A stretch of DNA of 64,000 nt from NCBI RefSeq assembly GCF_011753055.1, contig NZ_VWWJ01000023.1, forward strand, positions 80,848 through 144,847, given 5' to 3'. The stretch is from Burkholderia sp. Ax-1719 (GTDB lineage Bacteria; Pseudomonadota; Gammaproteobacteria; Burkholderiales; Burkholderiaceae). Below are positions 35,135-43,704 of this stretch, piece after piece; the stretch's first letter is position 1; every line of letters begins with the position of its first letter. Position numbers and translations under genes: made by a program. A model generated the notes under the pieces. The model did no database searches. It was not told the origin of the DNA and saw only the letters and a list, made by a program, of their open reading frames with translations.

Positions 35135-36036
35135 GCGCGCCGCCGGACGACGTCGCCGAACTGCTGATCCACGCGAAGAACACGCTGGGCGAAGGCGCAA
35201 CGTGGTGCTCGCGCAGCGCCCGGCTCTACTGGACCGATATCGAAGGCGCGAGTCTTTCGCGCTACGACAGCGCCGACGGTTCGCACCGCACCTGGCCGAT
35301 GCCCGAGCGCCTGGCGTGCTTCGCGCTCTGCGAAGACCCCAATCGCATCCTGATCGGGCTGGCGTCGCGCCTGGCGTTTTTCGATCTTGAGACGGGCGAG
35401 ATCATGCCCATCGTCGATGTCGAACCGGATCTGCCCACGCGTCTGAACGATGGGCGCTGCGATCGTCAGGGGCGTTTCGTGTTCGGCACCAAGTATGAGC
35501 TGAAGCCGTTCGAGAAGATCGGCGGGTTTTATCGGCTCAATCACGACCTCACGCTCGAAAAGCTGCCGCTGCCGGTCGCGGCAATCTCGAACAGCATCGC
35601 ATTCAGCCCGGACGGCGCGACCATGTATTACGCCGATTCGCTCACGCGCGAGATTCGCGCCTGCGACTACGGCGCGGATGGAACGATTGCAAACGATCGT
35701 CTGTTCGTGCGCGTGCCGGATCACGAAGGCGAGCCCGATGGTTCGACCGTCGATAGCGAAGGCGGCCTCTGGAACGCGCAATGGGGCGGCGAATGTGTCG
35801 TGCGTTATAGCCCGGAAGGTAAGGAAACCGAGCGTGTAAAGATTCCCACGGCGCAGCCAAGCTGCGTTACGCTCGGCGGAGCGCGGCTTACAGCGCTGTA
35901 TGTCACGAGTGCGCGCGACGGTCTGGATGACGAAGCGCTCGTGCGCGAACCCCACGCCGGCGGCGTTTTTGTGGCCCAGACGGGGCGCGTGGGGCTTGCG
36001 GAACCGCTGTTCCAGGGCAAACCGCAGTCGCATTGA
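35131..36036 (+). CDS. SMP-30/gluconolactonase-family sugar lactonase
   Basis: 301-residue six-bladed beta-propeller lactonase that opens the aldonolactone made by the upstream SDR. Metal-site residues lie in TLGEGATWCSRSARLYWTDI (Glu), PTRLNDGRCDRQGRFVFG (Asn), ISNSIAFSPDG (Asn) and EPDGSTVDSEGGLWNAQW (Asp). The ATG at 35131 overlaps the SDR stop; an open frame upstream is not the start. Cytoplasmic, with no signal peptide. Confidence 0.9.
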   Translation: MSAPPDDVAELLIHAKNTLGEGATWCSRSARLYWTDIEGASLSRYDSADGSHRTWPMPERLACFALCEDPNRILIGLASRLAFFDLETGEIMPIVDVEPDLPTRLNDGRCDRQGRFVFGTKYELKPFEKIGGFYRLNHDLTLEKLPLPVAAISNSIAFSPDGATMYYADSLTREIRACDYGADGTIANDRLFVRVPDHEGEPDGSTVDSEGGLWNAQWGGECVVRYSPEGKETERVKIPTAQPSCVTLGGARLTALYVTSARDGLDDEALVREPHAGGVFVAQTGRVGLAEPLFQGKPQSH

Positions 36037-36276
36037 AGCGTTGCCGAACCGGCGCGTTTCACGCGTCGTCGATGCTGGTTTGCAGCGGTAACGTTGTTGC
36101 CGGGCAACAGTCGATTAGCAGTACGTTCAGTTTTGCCAGTACGAATAGAAGGGCGAACATAAGATGCGGCTGCAAGACCACGCGGATCGCATATGATGCG
36201 GCGCGCGTGAGCGGCAAGCCGCCCGTGCGCCGCCTGTCATGGGCGGCAATCATCTCTGCCTCTCGAGGAGCCGCTC

Positions 36277-37488
36277 ATGAGCGTCGCGAATTCCGCTGTG
36301 CGTCAAACTGCTCGAACCCGAACTTCTCCCGGCATGGCATCGGCCAGCGTAGCCGATGTGGCGGTTGGCACTGCCACTGCGGCCACAACGGCCGCGCCCG
36401 CAGCCGGCAGTCCCGCCGCTGCGCGCCGCGCGCGACTCGACGCGGCGACGCATCCGGTCGTGCCCGGCCCCAGCACCTCGGCGGTGGCCATCGGCGCGGC
36501 GGGTGTCAGTGATGTCGCCTGCGTGACGCTCGCCAATGCCTGGTTGCGTCTCGATATCGCGCCGCAACTGGGCGGCGGCATCACGCGTTTCGACTGGCGC
36601 AGCGAAGGCGTGCTCGAACCGGTCTTCCGCCGCTGCGAACAGGTCAACGCGCGCATGGACCCGAACCAGCTTGCCTGTTATCCGTTGCTGCCGTACTCGA
36701 ACCGCATCGGCGCGGGGCGCTTCCAGTTTGGCGGACGTGACATCGACGTGCCGCCCAATCGCGCCGGAGAGCCGCTGCCGATTCACGGCGACGGCTGGCT
36801 CGCGCCGTGGAGCGTGGAGCGCGCCGAGCGCGAACAGGTGCGGCTGGTGCTCGACCGCAGTGCTGGCGAGCCTTATTCCTACCGCGCGGCGTTGACCTAC
36901 GCGCTCGACGGCACGACGCTTTCGATGGCGCTCGAAGTGGAGAACACGGGGCGCGACGCCTTGCCTTTCGGGCTGGGCATGCATCCCTTCCTTGCCCGCG
37001 ACGCCAGCACCGAACTATCCGCGCCCGCAAGCGGCCTGTGGCTCGCCGGGCAGGACTGGCTGCCGGTGCGCCACGTGCCCGCGCCGCCCGCCTGGCAGTT
37101 CGGCGTGGCTTACCCGTTGCCGGATCAACTCGTGAACCACGCATTCAGCGGCTGGAGCGGACGCGCGGCCGTGGTGTGGGAGCGCCGGCGTCTGTCGCTG
37201 TCGATCTGCGCGAATACCGACTACTACGTGCTCTATACGCCGCCGGGCGAGGACTTCTTCTGTTTCGAGCCGGTCGATCATCCGATCAACGCGGTGAATC
37301 TGGCAGGCGGCGGCGCGGCCCATGGCATGACCGTGCTGGCATGCGGCGAGCGGCTCGTGCGTCGCTTCGCCTTCACGGTCGAGCCGATGGATATGCGCGC
37401 CATGGCGGGTCCCCATCGGCCCGGAGCGCGCGGCCGGGCGGGGGCAAGGAGTGCGAAGGGCGGACGAGGGCGTCAGGACGCGCGCTAG
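36277..37488 (+). CDS. Aldose 1-epimerase (GalM-like)
   Basis: 403-residue protein; residues about 75-380 form the galactose-mutarotase beta-sandwich (LGGGITRFDWRSEGV, YPLLPYSNRIGAGRF with the substrate Arg, PIHGDGW with a catalytic His, LGMHPF with the second His, CFEPVDHPINAVN with the catalytic Glu). Mutarotation supplies the anomer needed by the 1-dehydrogenase. The first about 75 residues are Ala/Thr-rich low complexity and the C-terminal 25 are Arg/Gly-rich, both unlike GalM; a GAGGAG ribosome site nonetheless supports the ATG at 36277. 240 bases behind the lactonase gene. Confidence 0.87.
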   Translation: MSVANSAVRQTARTRTSPGMASASVADVAVGTATAATTAAPAAGSPAAARRARLDAATHPVVPGPSTSAVAIGAAGVSDVACVTLANAWLRLDIAPQLGGGITRFDWRSEGVLEPVFRRCEQVNARMDPNQLACYPLLPYSNRIGAGRFQFGGRDIDVPPNRAGEPLPIHGDGWLAPWSVERAEREQVRLVLDRSAGEPYSYRAALTYALDGTTLSMALEVENTGRDALPFGLGMHPFLARDASTELSAPASGLWLAGQDWLPVRHVPAPPAWQFGVAYPLPDQLVNHAFSGWSGRAAVVWERRRLSLSICANTDYYVLYTPPGEDFFCFEPVDHPINAVNLAGGGAAHGMTVLACGERLVRRFAFTVEPMDMRAMAGPHRPGARGRAGARSAKGGRGRQDAR

Positions 37489-37632
37489 GCGGGCATCGCG
37501 GCGCGGTTTCATCGGATGAATGACGGCGCCCCGCGTGGCGCTGCTTCGCTCACGCTGTGCGGGCGGCTTCGTCAGGCCGCCGCGTGCCGGGCCCAAGAGG
37601 CGGCCCCACGAGGCGGCCCGGGCCGAGGCGGG

Positions 37633-37638
37633 TAAAAT
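37633..37638 (+). promoter_or_regulatory. Candidate -10 box of pyrF
   Basis: TAAAAT stands out in GC-rich sequence 53 bases before the pyrF ATG. No matching -35 is evident. Confidence 0.4.
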
Positions 37639-37691
37639 ACGCCCCGTTTCCCCTGTTTTCTCTCCTCTGCGGCCCGCCGCGAGCACTCATC

Positions 37692-38507
37692 ATGACTTCC
37701 TTCATCCAGACTCTTGGCGCCGCCTGGCAGCGCACGGGCTCGCTTCTGTGCGTGGGCCTCGATCCTGAACCGACGAAATTCCCCGCCGCGCTGGCGGGCC
37801 GCAGCGACGCGATCTTCGAATTCTGCCGCGACATCGTCGATGCCACGGCGCCCTATGCGTGCTCGTTCAAGCCGCAGATCGCCTACTTCGCCGCGCATCG
37901 CGCCGAAGACCAGCTCGAAGCGCTGATCGCCCATATCCACGAAAAGCATCCGGGCCTGCCGGTGATCCTCGACGCCAAGCGCGGCGACATCGGCAGCACC
38001 GCCGAGCAGTACGCGCGCGAAGCCTTCGAGCGCTTCAAGGCCGACGCCGTGACAGTCAATCCCTATATGGGCTTCGATTCGATCGAGCCGTGGCTCGAAC
38101 ACAAGGGCCGTGGCGTGATCGTGCTGTGCCGCACGTCGAACCCCGGCGGTTCGGATCTGCAATTCCTCGACACCGCAGGCCGTCCGCTCTATCAGGTCGT
38201 GGCGGATCTCGCGGCGAACAAGTGGAACGCCAGCGGCGAACTCGGCCTCGTGGTGGGCGCGACCTTCCCGAAGGAAATCGAAACGGTGCGCGGGATCGTG
38301 GGCGATATGCCGCTGCTGATTCCGGGTATCGGCGCGCAAGGCGGCGACGTGGAAGCGACCGTGAAGGCTGGCCGCACCGCGAACGGCACCGGCATGCTCA
38401 TCAATTCGTCGCGCGCGATCATCTACGCGAGCAAGGGCGAGGATTACGCGCAGGCGGCTGCAACGGCTGCCCAGAAAACGCGCGATACGATTAACGCGTA
38501 TCGCTGA
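37692..38507 (+). CDS. pyrF: Orotidine 5'-phosphate decarboxylase
   Basis: 271-residue enzyme for the last step of UMP synthesis. It belongs to the longer type 2 group: LCVGLDPEPTKFP near the start, the catalytic LDAKRGDIGSTAEQYA segment, and LLIPGIGAQGGDVEATV for phosphate binding. The ATG at 37692 matches the family N-terminus (MTSFIQTLGAAW); the longer open frame upstream is Arg/Pro-rich and not part of it. Confidence 0.95.
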   Translation: MTSFIQTLGAAWQRTGSLLCVGLDPEPTKFPAALAGRSDAIFEFCRDIVDATAPYACSFKPQIAYFAAHRAEDQLEALIAHIHEKHPGLPVILDAKRGDIGSTAEQYAREAFERFKADAVTVNPYMGFDSIEPWLEHKGRGVIVLCRTSNPGGSDLQFLDTAGRPLYQVVADLAANKWNASGELGLVVGATFPKEIETVRGIVGDMPLLIPGIGAQGGDVEATVKAGRTANGTGMLINSSRAIIYASKGEDYAQAAATAAQKTRDTINAYR

Positions 38508-38688
38508 CCCCAAATAAGCCGTTTCGATTGGCGTTTCGAAATCTTTCGATGTGAGCGTGCGAGCCGTTTAACTAAGATCAAATCTGTCAGCCGAATGGAA
38601 TGCATTTCCAGTTGCGCGAGGCAGTTTCACTGGTCTGCGTTTGATAGGCTCGCATTCTGATTGCTCACATGATGAAGGTATCAACACA

Positions 38689-39114
38689 ATGAAACGTATT
38701 CTCGTAGTTATTACCGCAGGCCTTGTATTGGCAAGCGCGGGTGCCCAGGCGTCGCAGGCTGTGGATGACGAAGCGGTGGTTCGTCAATTGGAGTCAAGCT
38801 GGGTGAAGGCCACTACCGAAGGCGATAAAGCGGTACTCGAACGAATTCTGGACAGCGCGTACATCGAAACCACCGCGAGTGGCCAACGGCGCTCGAAGTT
38901 CGACGTGTTGAACGCTCAGCGTCCTGCAACGGGGACCTCGCAATCGTTGACCGATGTTGAGGTGCACCTGAACGGCGACACGGCGGTGGTCACAGGTACG
39001 AACCAATACCGTCCGCTTGCTTCCGCCGAGCCGCAGGAATATCTCTTTACCGACGTACTCATCCGCCGCGATGGCGCGTGGCGAGCCATCGCCTCCCAGA
39101 TGACGCGCCGTTGA
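38689..39114 (+). CDS. Exported SnoaL/DUF4440-like protein
   Basis: 141 residues with a signal peptide (MKRILVVITAGLVLASAGAQA, cleavage near QASQA). The mature part has the NTF2-like DUF4440 pattern: VVRQLESSWVKATTEGDKAVLERIL, SAYIETTASGQRRSK, VHLNGDTAVVTGTN, FTDVLIRRDGAWRAIASQMTR. This fold appears in ketosteroid-isomerase-type enzymes and in many proteins of unknown role. GAAGG lies about 10 bases upstream of the ATG. Lower GC than its neighbours. Confidence 0.8.
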   Translation: MKRILVVITAGLVLASAGAQASQAVDDEAVVRQLESSWVKATTEGDKAVLERILDSAYIETTASGQRRSKFDVLNAQRPATGTSQSLTDVEVHLNGDTAVVTGTNQYRPLASAEPQEYLFTDVLIRRDGAWRAIASQMTRR

Positions 39115-39842
39115 CCGTAAGGGCTTAGCGAAGCAAGCCCGTTGGTTGTCCTTCCACCGTGAGTCGAGCGGCACGCACGTTTCAATTCACGCTGTGGAAC
39201 GTTTGCCGCGAACCTGCGCAAAATTGTAGATAGAGCGACTTGATCGGTGGTCGCTCGCTCCTACACGTCCTTCCTGTAAATCCAGACCTCGCAAGCTGGT
39301 GTGACGCCGGGCAACGCGTCAGAAAATATTTAAACATTCCTAATAGTTTTCAATTGTCGTAGGGCGTTTTCCATATATCCGAGTCAGGAATTAGGAGTCG
39401 TCCTATGCATCTTCACATCCCCTCTCCGTAATATTGGCGTCGCTTGCGGCGTTGAACTGTGCGCGACCGATGCGTGCAGAACGAACTTTATCCGCGCCTG
39501 CGTATCACCCAATGCGTCCATTTCGTTGCTGCGTTGTCGCGTTGCGTTCGGCCACACCACAAGCGATTGCGTTTTTTCCGGGCAGACCCCAGTCGCACCA
39601 CGCGTTACATCCTGTTCAGCACTATCGAAAAACTCCGATTGAATCGTATGTCGCCAGAGTCGATGCTAGTTACGGAAAGATGAGTGATTTTCTTCGTCGT
39701 TTGGGAAAGCAAGTCACGAATTGGCACTTTGCTGAAAGTGGTCAGGAAGCAAAGAAAATCGAGCGGATCCACGTGAAAAATCGCCGCTAGTTGGTACCTC
39801 ACAAAACTTGTGAAACTCTTTAAATGTTATTTAGGATAGCAA
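39115..39842. other. 728-base intergenic region, AT-richer than surroundings
   Basis: No confident gene. It holds a small inverted repeat (GAGCGAC 39233-39239, GTCGCTC 39250-39256), AT-rich stretches (about 39325-39375 and 39800-39840) and one possible 36-codon frame listed separately. The sequence just before 39843 (TTGTGA, then TATTTA/TAGGAT) could be a promoter for the adhesin-like gene, with imperfect spacing. A gap this long before a large surface-protein gene suggests regulated expression or acquired DNA. Confidence 0.45.
39680..39790 (+). CDS. Possible 36-residue basic peptide
   Basis: A short frame MSDFLRRLGKQVTNW...IERIHVKNRR ends 52 bases before the adhesin-like gene. It is strongly basic and could be an amphipathic helix. 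A GGAAAG lies directly before the ATG, closer than ideal. There is no homologue I recognise; chance ORF is a real possibility. Confidence 0.25.
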   Translation: MSDFLRRLGKQVTNWHFAESGQEAKKIERIHVKNRR

Positions 39843-42800
39843 ATGAATAAGGCGTATCGTTCTGTCTGGAATGAGTCCACCAGAAGCTGGGTCGCAGCCG
39901 CGGAAACGGTGAAGTCTCGCGGCAAGAAATCGAGCAGTCGTCGAGGCAGCGTGCTGCTTGGAACCATGTCGTTTTTGGCCGTTACTACGGGCGCAGGGCA
40001 TATGACCGCTGCTCACGCCAGCGGTCTCGATGGCGGCAATATCCCCGTAGGGTTTGGAGATAGCAACGCAGAAGCCATTGGTAACGGCGCCTCTGCATCT
40101 AATATGGGTGCCATTGCTATCGGCGCCGGCAGTAACACCCCGGGTTACGGAGCCAATGCAACCGGTGCGAACTCAATCGCAATCGGCGTCAACACGAATG
40201 CCACCGGTCCTGGAGCGACAGCGATCGGCGTCGACTCACGGGCCACTGGCTCACAGGCGCTCTCGTTCTCCGGCGGTACCGCGTCTGGACAATATGCAAT
40301 TGCAATCGGTGGTGCGGCGCAGGCCTCGACGGACAACTCGATCGCACTCGGTGGGCATGCTGTTGCCAATACCAATGCGACGTCACTCGCTACGGCTGGT
40401 TTCAATGCAGGGAGCGGTAGCCTGACGGCGGCAACGGCTGCGGGCGGCGAAATATCAGTAGGCGCGTCAGGCGCAGAGCGCCGCCTCACGAACCTCGCAG
40501 CGGGCTTGAACGGTTCAGACGCCGTGAACGTGAGCCAGTTGCAATCGGAAAACGCGAAGGTCGACCAGCAGGGCGCGACGACGGCGTCGGCGCTGGGTGG
40601 CGGCGCGGCTTACAACTCGACGACGGGTGCGATCAGCGCGCCGAGCTATGCACTGACGAACGCAAATGCGATTGACGGTACGAGCGGTGCGAAAACTGAC
40701 ATCGGCACGGCATTGAGTACCGTGGATGCAGCACTGGGCGTAATCAATACCAATGCGGTGATGTACGACTCGTCGGCGCATGCGTCGGTGACGCTGGGTG
40801 GCACGGGCGCGGCGGTGGCGCTGCATAACGTGGCCAACGGCAAGATCAACGCAACGAGCAATGACGGCGTGAACGGCTCGCAGCTGTACTCGCTGGCCAG
40901 CTCGACGGCTAATTCGATGGGCGGCGGCTCGACGGTGAACGCGAACGGTTCGATTTCGAACCCGACGTATGTCATCGGTGGCAAGACGTTCAACAACGCG
41001 GGCGGCGCATTCACGCAACTGAACGGCGAGATGGCCGATGCGGTGATGTACGACACGTCGGCGCATACGTCGGTGTCGCTGGGTGGTTCGGGCACGTCGG
41101 TTGGCATCGCGCTGCATAACGTGGCGAATGGTCAAGTTACTGCGACGAGCCTGGATGGCGTGAACGGTTCGCAGCTGTACTCGCTGGCCAGCTCGACGGC
41201 CAACTCGATGGGCGGCGGCGCGACGGTGAACGCGAACGGTTCGATCTCGAACCCGACGTATGTCATCGGTGGCAAGACGTTCAACAACGCGGGCGGCGCA
41301 TTTACGCAACTGAACGGCGAGATGGCCGATGCGGTGATGTACGACACGTCGGCGCATACGTCGGTGTCGCTGGGCGGTTCGGGCACGTCGGTTGGCATCG
41401 CGCTGCATAACGTGGCGAATGGTCAAGTTACTGCGACGAGCCTGGATGGCGTGAACGGTTCGCAGCTGTACTCGCTGGCGAGCTCGACGGCTAACTCGAT
41501 GGGCGGCGGCTCGACGGTGAACCCGAACGGTTCGATCTCGAACCCGACCTATGTCATCGGCGGCAAGACGTACAACAACGCGGGCGGCGCATTTACGCAA
41601 CTGAACGGCGAAATGGCCGATGCGGTGATGTACGACTCGTCGGCGCATACGTCGGTGTCGCTGGGTGGTTCGGGCACGTCGGTTGGCATCGCGCTGCATA
41701 ACGTGGCCAACGGCCAGGTCAACGCAACGAGCCTGGATGGTGTGAACGGTTCACAGCTGTACTCGCTGGCGAGCTCGACGGCTAACTCGATGGGTGGCGG
41801 CTCGACGGTGAATCCGAACGGTTCGATCTCGAACCCGACGTATGTCATCGGCGGCAAGACGTACAACAACGCGGGCGGTGCATTCACGCAACTGAACGGC
41901 GAGATGGCCGATGCGGTGACGTATGACTCGTCGGCGCATACGTCGGTGTCGCTGGGTGGTTCGGGTACGTCGGTTGGCATTGCGCTGCATAACGTGGCGA
42001 ACGGCCAGGTCAACCTCGGCCAGATGAACGCGGCGATCGCCAACGTGACGAACATCGCGAACAACGCAACGGATCCGTTGTTCAACGCCAACGGTGCCTT
42101 CGCGGGCGTGGGCAGCGATGCCCGGGCGCTGATGCCTGCCGCACAGAAGGTCGCCGATCCGTATCAGCGCGGTCTGGCTGAAGGCTGGCTGGAAATCGCC
42201 GATCGTCAGGACAGCCATGTACTGATGTCGAAGGTGTACAACGATGCGGCGGCCCGTGCGCTGAACAACGGCCGTCACTTCATCGACAACAGCGTGCCGT
42301 TCCAGCCGATCTACGGCCAGAAAAACTGGCCGTCGGCCGAGACGCGTGAAAAGTGGGTGAAGGCGCTGCAGGAAATCGAGCGCACCAACCAGCGCGCGTC
42401 GCAGTCGCCGTGTCGCGGTGAAGATGCGGGCCGTCTCGCCGCGCTCACCGACGAAGCCTGGAAGGAACAGGACGAAACGCACGGCACGCACTGGGTGCAT
42501 GGCTGGGATTCGATCGAACGCGCGCAGAAGCTGGCGCAGCAGGTCAACGGCGAACTCGACAAGTGCGTGCCGCCTGCTGCGGTTGCCGCGCCCGTTGCCG
42601 TTCAGGCGCCGGCGCAGCGGATCGCGCTATCGGCTGATGCGCTGTTCGACTTCGACAGCGCCGTGATGAAGCCGGAAGGCCATCGTCAGGTGGAACTGCT
42701 GGCGAAGCAGTGGCGCGACAGCGGCGCACAGATCGACCGTCTCACGATCAAAGGCTTCACCGATCGATTCGGTTCGGCGGCTCACAACCTGAAGCTCTCG

Positions 42801-42992
42801 CAACAGCGCGCGCTCGCCGTGGCGATGGCACTGAAGGATCAGGGCGTGCATGCGCGGAACGTCGACATCAAGGGCATGGGTGCCGCGACGCCGGTGCAGA
42901 CCTGCGCCGGCAAGAAGGCCACGGCATCGGTGATTGCGTGTCTTGCGCCTAACCGTCGCGTGGAAATTCTCACGGAGCTTGTGAAGCAGTAA
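39843..42992 (+). CDS. ESPR/YadA-like head-and-stalk protein ending in an OmpA domain
   Basis: 1049-residue chimera. Residues 1-34 are an extended signal peptide region of type V secretion (MNKAYRSVWNESTRSWVAAAE), with cleavage expected near HAS-G (about 59). About 75-175: YadA-like head repeats (NSIAIGVN, ATAIGVDS, YAIAIGG). Neck about 205-235 (RRLTNLAAGLNGSDAVNVSQLQ-like). About 307-723: five tandem units of about 97 residues. About 740-895: a unique Trp/Gln-rich region (DPYQRGLAEGWLEIADRQ, WPSAETREKW) like the middle of some Burkholderia OmpA-family proteins. About 909-925: Pro/Ala linker. About 926-1049: OmpA C-terminal domain with GFTDRFGSAAHNLKLSQQRA and APNRRVEI. There is no YadA beta-barrel anchor, so passenger export by the usual route is not possible; peptidoglycan attachment is predicted. 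Confidence 0.88.
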   Translation: MNKAYRSVWNESTRSWVAAAETVKSRGKKSSSRRGSVLLGTMSFLAVTTGAGHMTAAHASGLDGGNIPVGFGDSNAEAIGNGASASNMGAIAIGAGSNTPGYGANATGANSIAIGVNTNATGPGATAIGVDSRATGSQALSFSGGTASGQYAIAIGGAAQASTDNSIALGGHAVANTNATSLATAGFNAGSGSLTAATAAGGEISVGASGAERRLTNLAAGLNGSDAVNVSQLQSENAKVDQQGATTASALGGGAAYNSTTGAISAPSYALTNANAIDGTSGAKTDIGTALSTVDAALGVINTNAVMYDSSAHASVTLGGTGAAVALHNVANGKINATSNDGVNGSQLYSLASSTANSMGGGSTVNANGSISNPTYVIGGKTFNNAGGAFTQLNGEMADAVMYDTSAHTSVSLGGSGTSVGIALHNVANGQVTATSLDGVNGSQLYSLASSTANSMGGGATVNANGSISNPTYVIGGKTFNNAGGAFTQLNGEMADAVMYDTSAHTSVSLGGSGTSVGIALHNVANGQVTATSLDGVNGSQLYSLASSTANSMGGGSTVNPNGSISNPTYVIGGKTYNNAGGAFTQLNGEMADAVMYDSSAHTSVSLGGSGTSVGIALHNVANGQVNATSLDGVNGSQLYSLASSTANSMGGGSTVNPNGSISNPTYVIGGKTYNNAGGAFTQLNGEMADAVTYDSSAHTSVSLGGSGTSVGIALHNVANGQVNLGQMNAAIANVTNIANNATDPLFNANGAFAGVGSDARALMPAAQKVADPYQRGLAEGWLEIADRQDSHVLMSKVYNDAAARALNNGRHFIDNSVPFQPIYGQKNWPSAETREKWVKALQEIERTNQRASQSPCRGEDAGRLAALTDEAWKEQDETHGTHWVHGWDSIERAQKLAQQVNGELDKCVPPAAVAAPVAVQAPAQRIALSADALFDFDSAVMKPEGHRQVELLAKQWRDSGAQIDRLTIKGFTDRFGSAAHNLKLSQQRALAVAMALKDQGVHARNVDIKGMGAATPVQTCAGKKATASVIACLAPNRRVEILTELVKQ
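40761..42013 (+). repeat. Five tandem near-identical units, 291-base period
   Basis: Units begin at 40761, 41046, 41337, 41628 and 41919. The first spacing is 285 bases, the next three exactly 291 (97 codons); the last unit is partial. Each starts (A/G)VMYD(S/T)SAH and contains SLGGSGTSVGIALHNVANGQ, LDGVNGSQLYSLASSTANSMGGG and NPTYVIGGKT. Units 2-5 differ by only a few bases each, and differences such as ACG/TCG and GTT/GTC are shared between neighbours, so recent duplication or gene conversion is likely. The first unit is the most diverged. Confidence 0.95.
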
Positions 42993-43058
42993 GGAGCACG
43001 CTGTAGGGAGCGTGTGGCGCAGGACCGGCATAAGGTTCTGCGCCCTGTTGGGCGATTT

Positions 43059-43087
43059 GGGCGTGCTTGAGGGCACGCCCTTTTTTT
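43059..43087 (+). terminator. Intrinsic terminator of the adhesin-like gene
   Basis: Stem GGGCGTGC (43059-43066) with GCACGCCC (43073-43080) and seven T directly after, 67 bases beyond the stop codon. Confidence 0.9.
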
Positions 43088-43116
43088 ATGCTTCGCGGCA
43101 CGCCGCCGCCCGCGTT

Positions 43117-43656
43117 TCAGGCTTCGCGCCTGGTCACCGCCGCGGGCTTGCCGAACAACTCGATCAGCGGCCGATGCAGCGGATACTTGTCGACCAGCCG
43201 TTCGACCTCGGCGATTTCGAATTCGCTGAATTCGAAACCCGGCGCGACGGTGCAGCCCACCAGCGCGTAAGTCGACGGATCGCAGCAGCGCGCGGCGAAC
43301 CAGTGTCCCGCTGGCACCACGGCCTGGAACACCGTACCCGGATGATCGAGTGCATGACCGAGCTTGCGGGTGGACAGCACGCCGCGTTCGTCGATCGAAT
43401 GGATTTCGATGGGCGAGCCCGCGTAGAAGTGCCAGAGTTCATCGGAGCGGATGCGGTGCCATGACGAATACGCGCCGTTGGCGAGCAGGAAGTAGATCGC
43501 GGTCGAGGCTGCGCGCGTGCCGTCCGCGTCGGGGGCGCCGTCACGGCGCACGAGCTTGTCCGAGCGGTAAGTTTCGCTGTAGTAGCCGCCTTCCGGGTGC
43601 GGTTCCAGGCCGAAACGGCGGATCAGTTCGTCAACTTCGGTTTGCGTGCCAGTCAT
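43117..43656 (-). CDS. Cupin_5 (DUF985) family protein
   Basis: 179-residue single-domain cupin. DUF985 hallmarks are HPEGGYYSETYRS near the start, TAIYFLL, SSWHRIRSDELWHFYAG with likely metal His residues, and the closing GCTVAPGFEFSEFE. Cytoplasmic; the reaction is unknown for this family, though an epimerase or isomerase-like role has been suggested. It is the last gene of the thiL-pgpA-pncC run, 48 bases after pncC. Confidence 0.87.
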   Translation of the reverse strand: MTGTQTEVDELIRRFGLEPHPEGGYYSETYRSDKLVRRDGAPDADGTRAASTAIYFLLANGAYSSWHRIRSDELWHFYAGSPIEIHSIDERGVLSTRKLGHALDHPGTVFQAVVPAGHWFAARCCDPSTYALVGCTVAPGFEFSEFEIAEVERLVDKYPLHRPLIELFGKPAAVTRREA

Positions 43657-43704
43657 GACCTCGACTCCATGAAGAAGCTGGTCGCGCCTCGCGCGCGCCA
43701 GATG

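Noticed and set aside
39121..39140. GGGCTT/AAGCCC hairpin after the SnoaL-like gene as a terminator
   Set aside because: Only a 6-bp stem with an 8-base loop and no T run.
39434..39790. 118-codon open frame in the gap before the adhesin-like gene
   Set aside because: No ribosome site, biased toward His/Arg/Cys and no similarity; only its last 36 codons from an internal ATG are kept as a weak candidate.
40761..42013. Regular repeats that could suggest a CRISPR array
   Set aside because: The 291-base units are in-frame protein repeats without short palindromic repeats or unique spacers.
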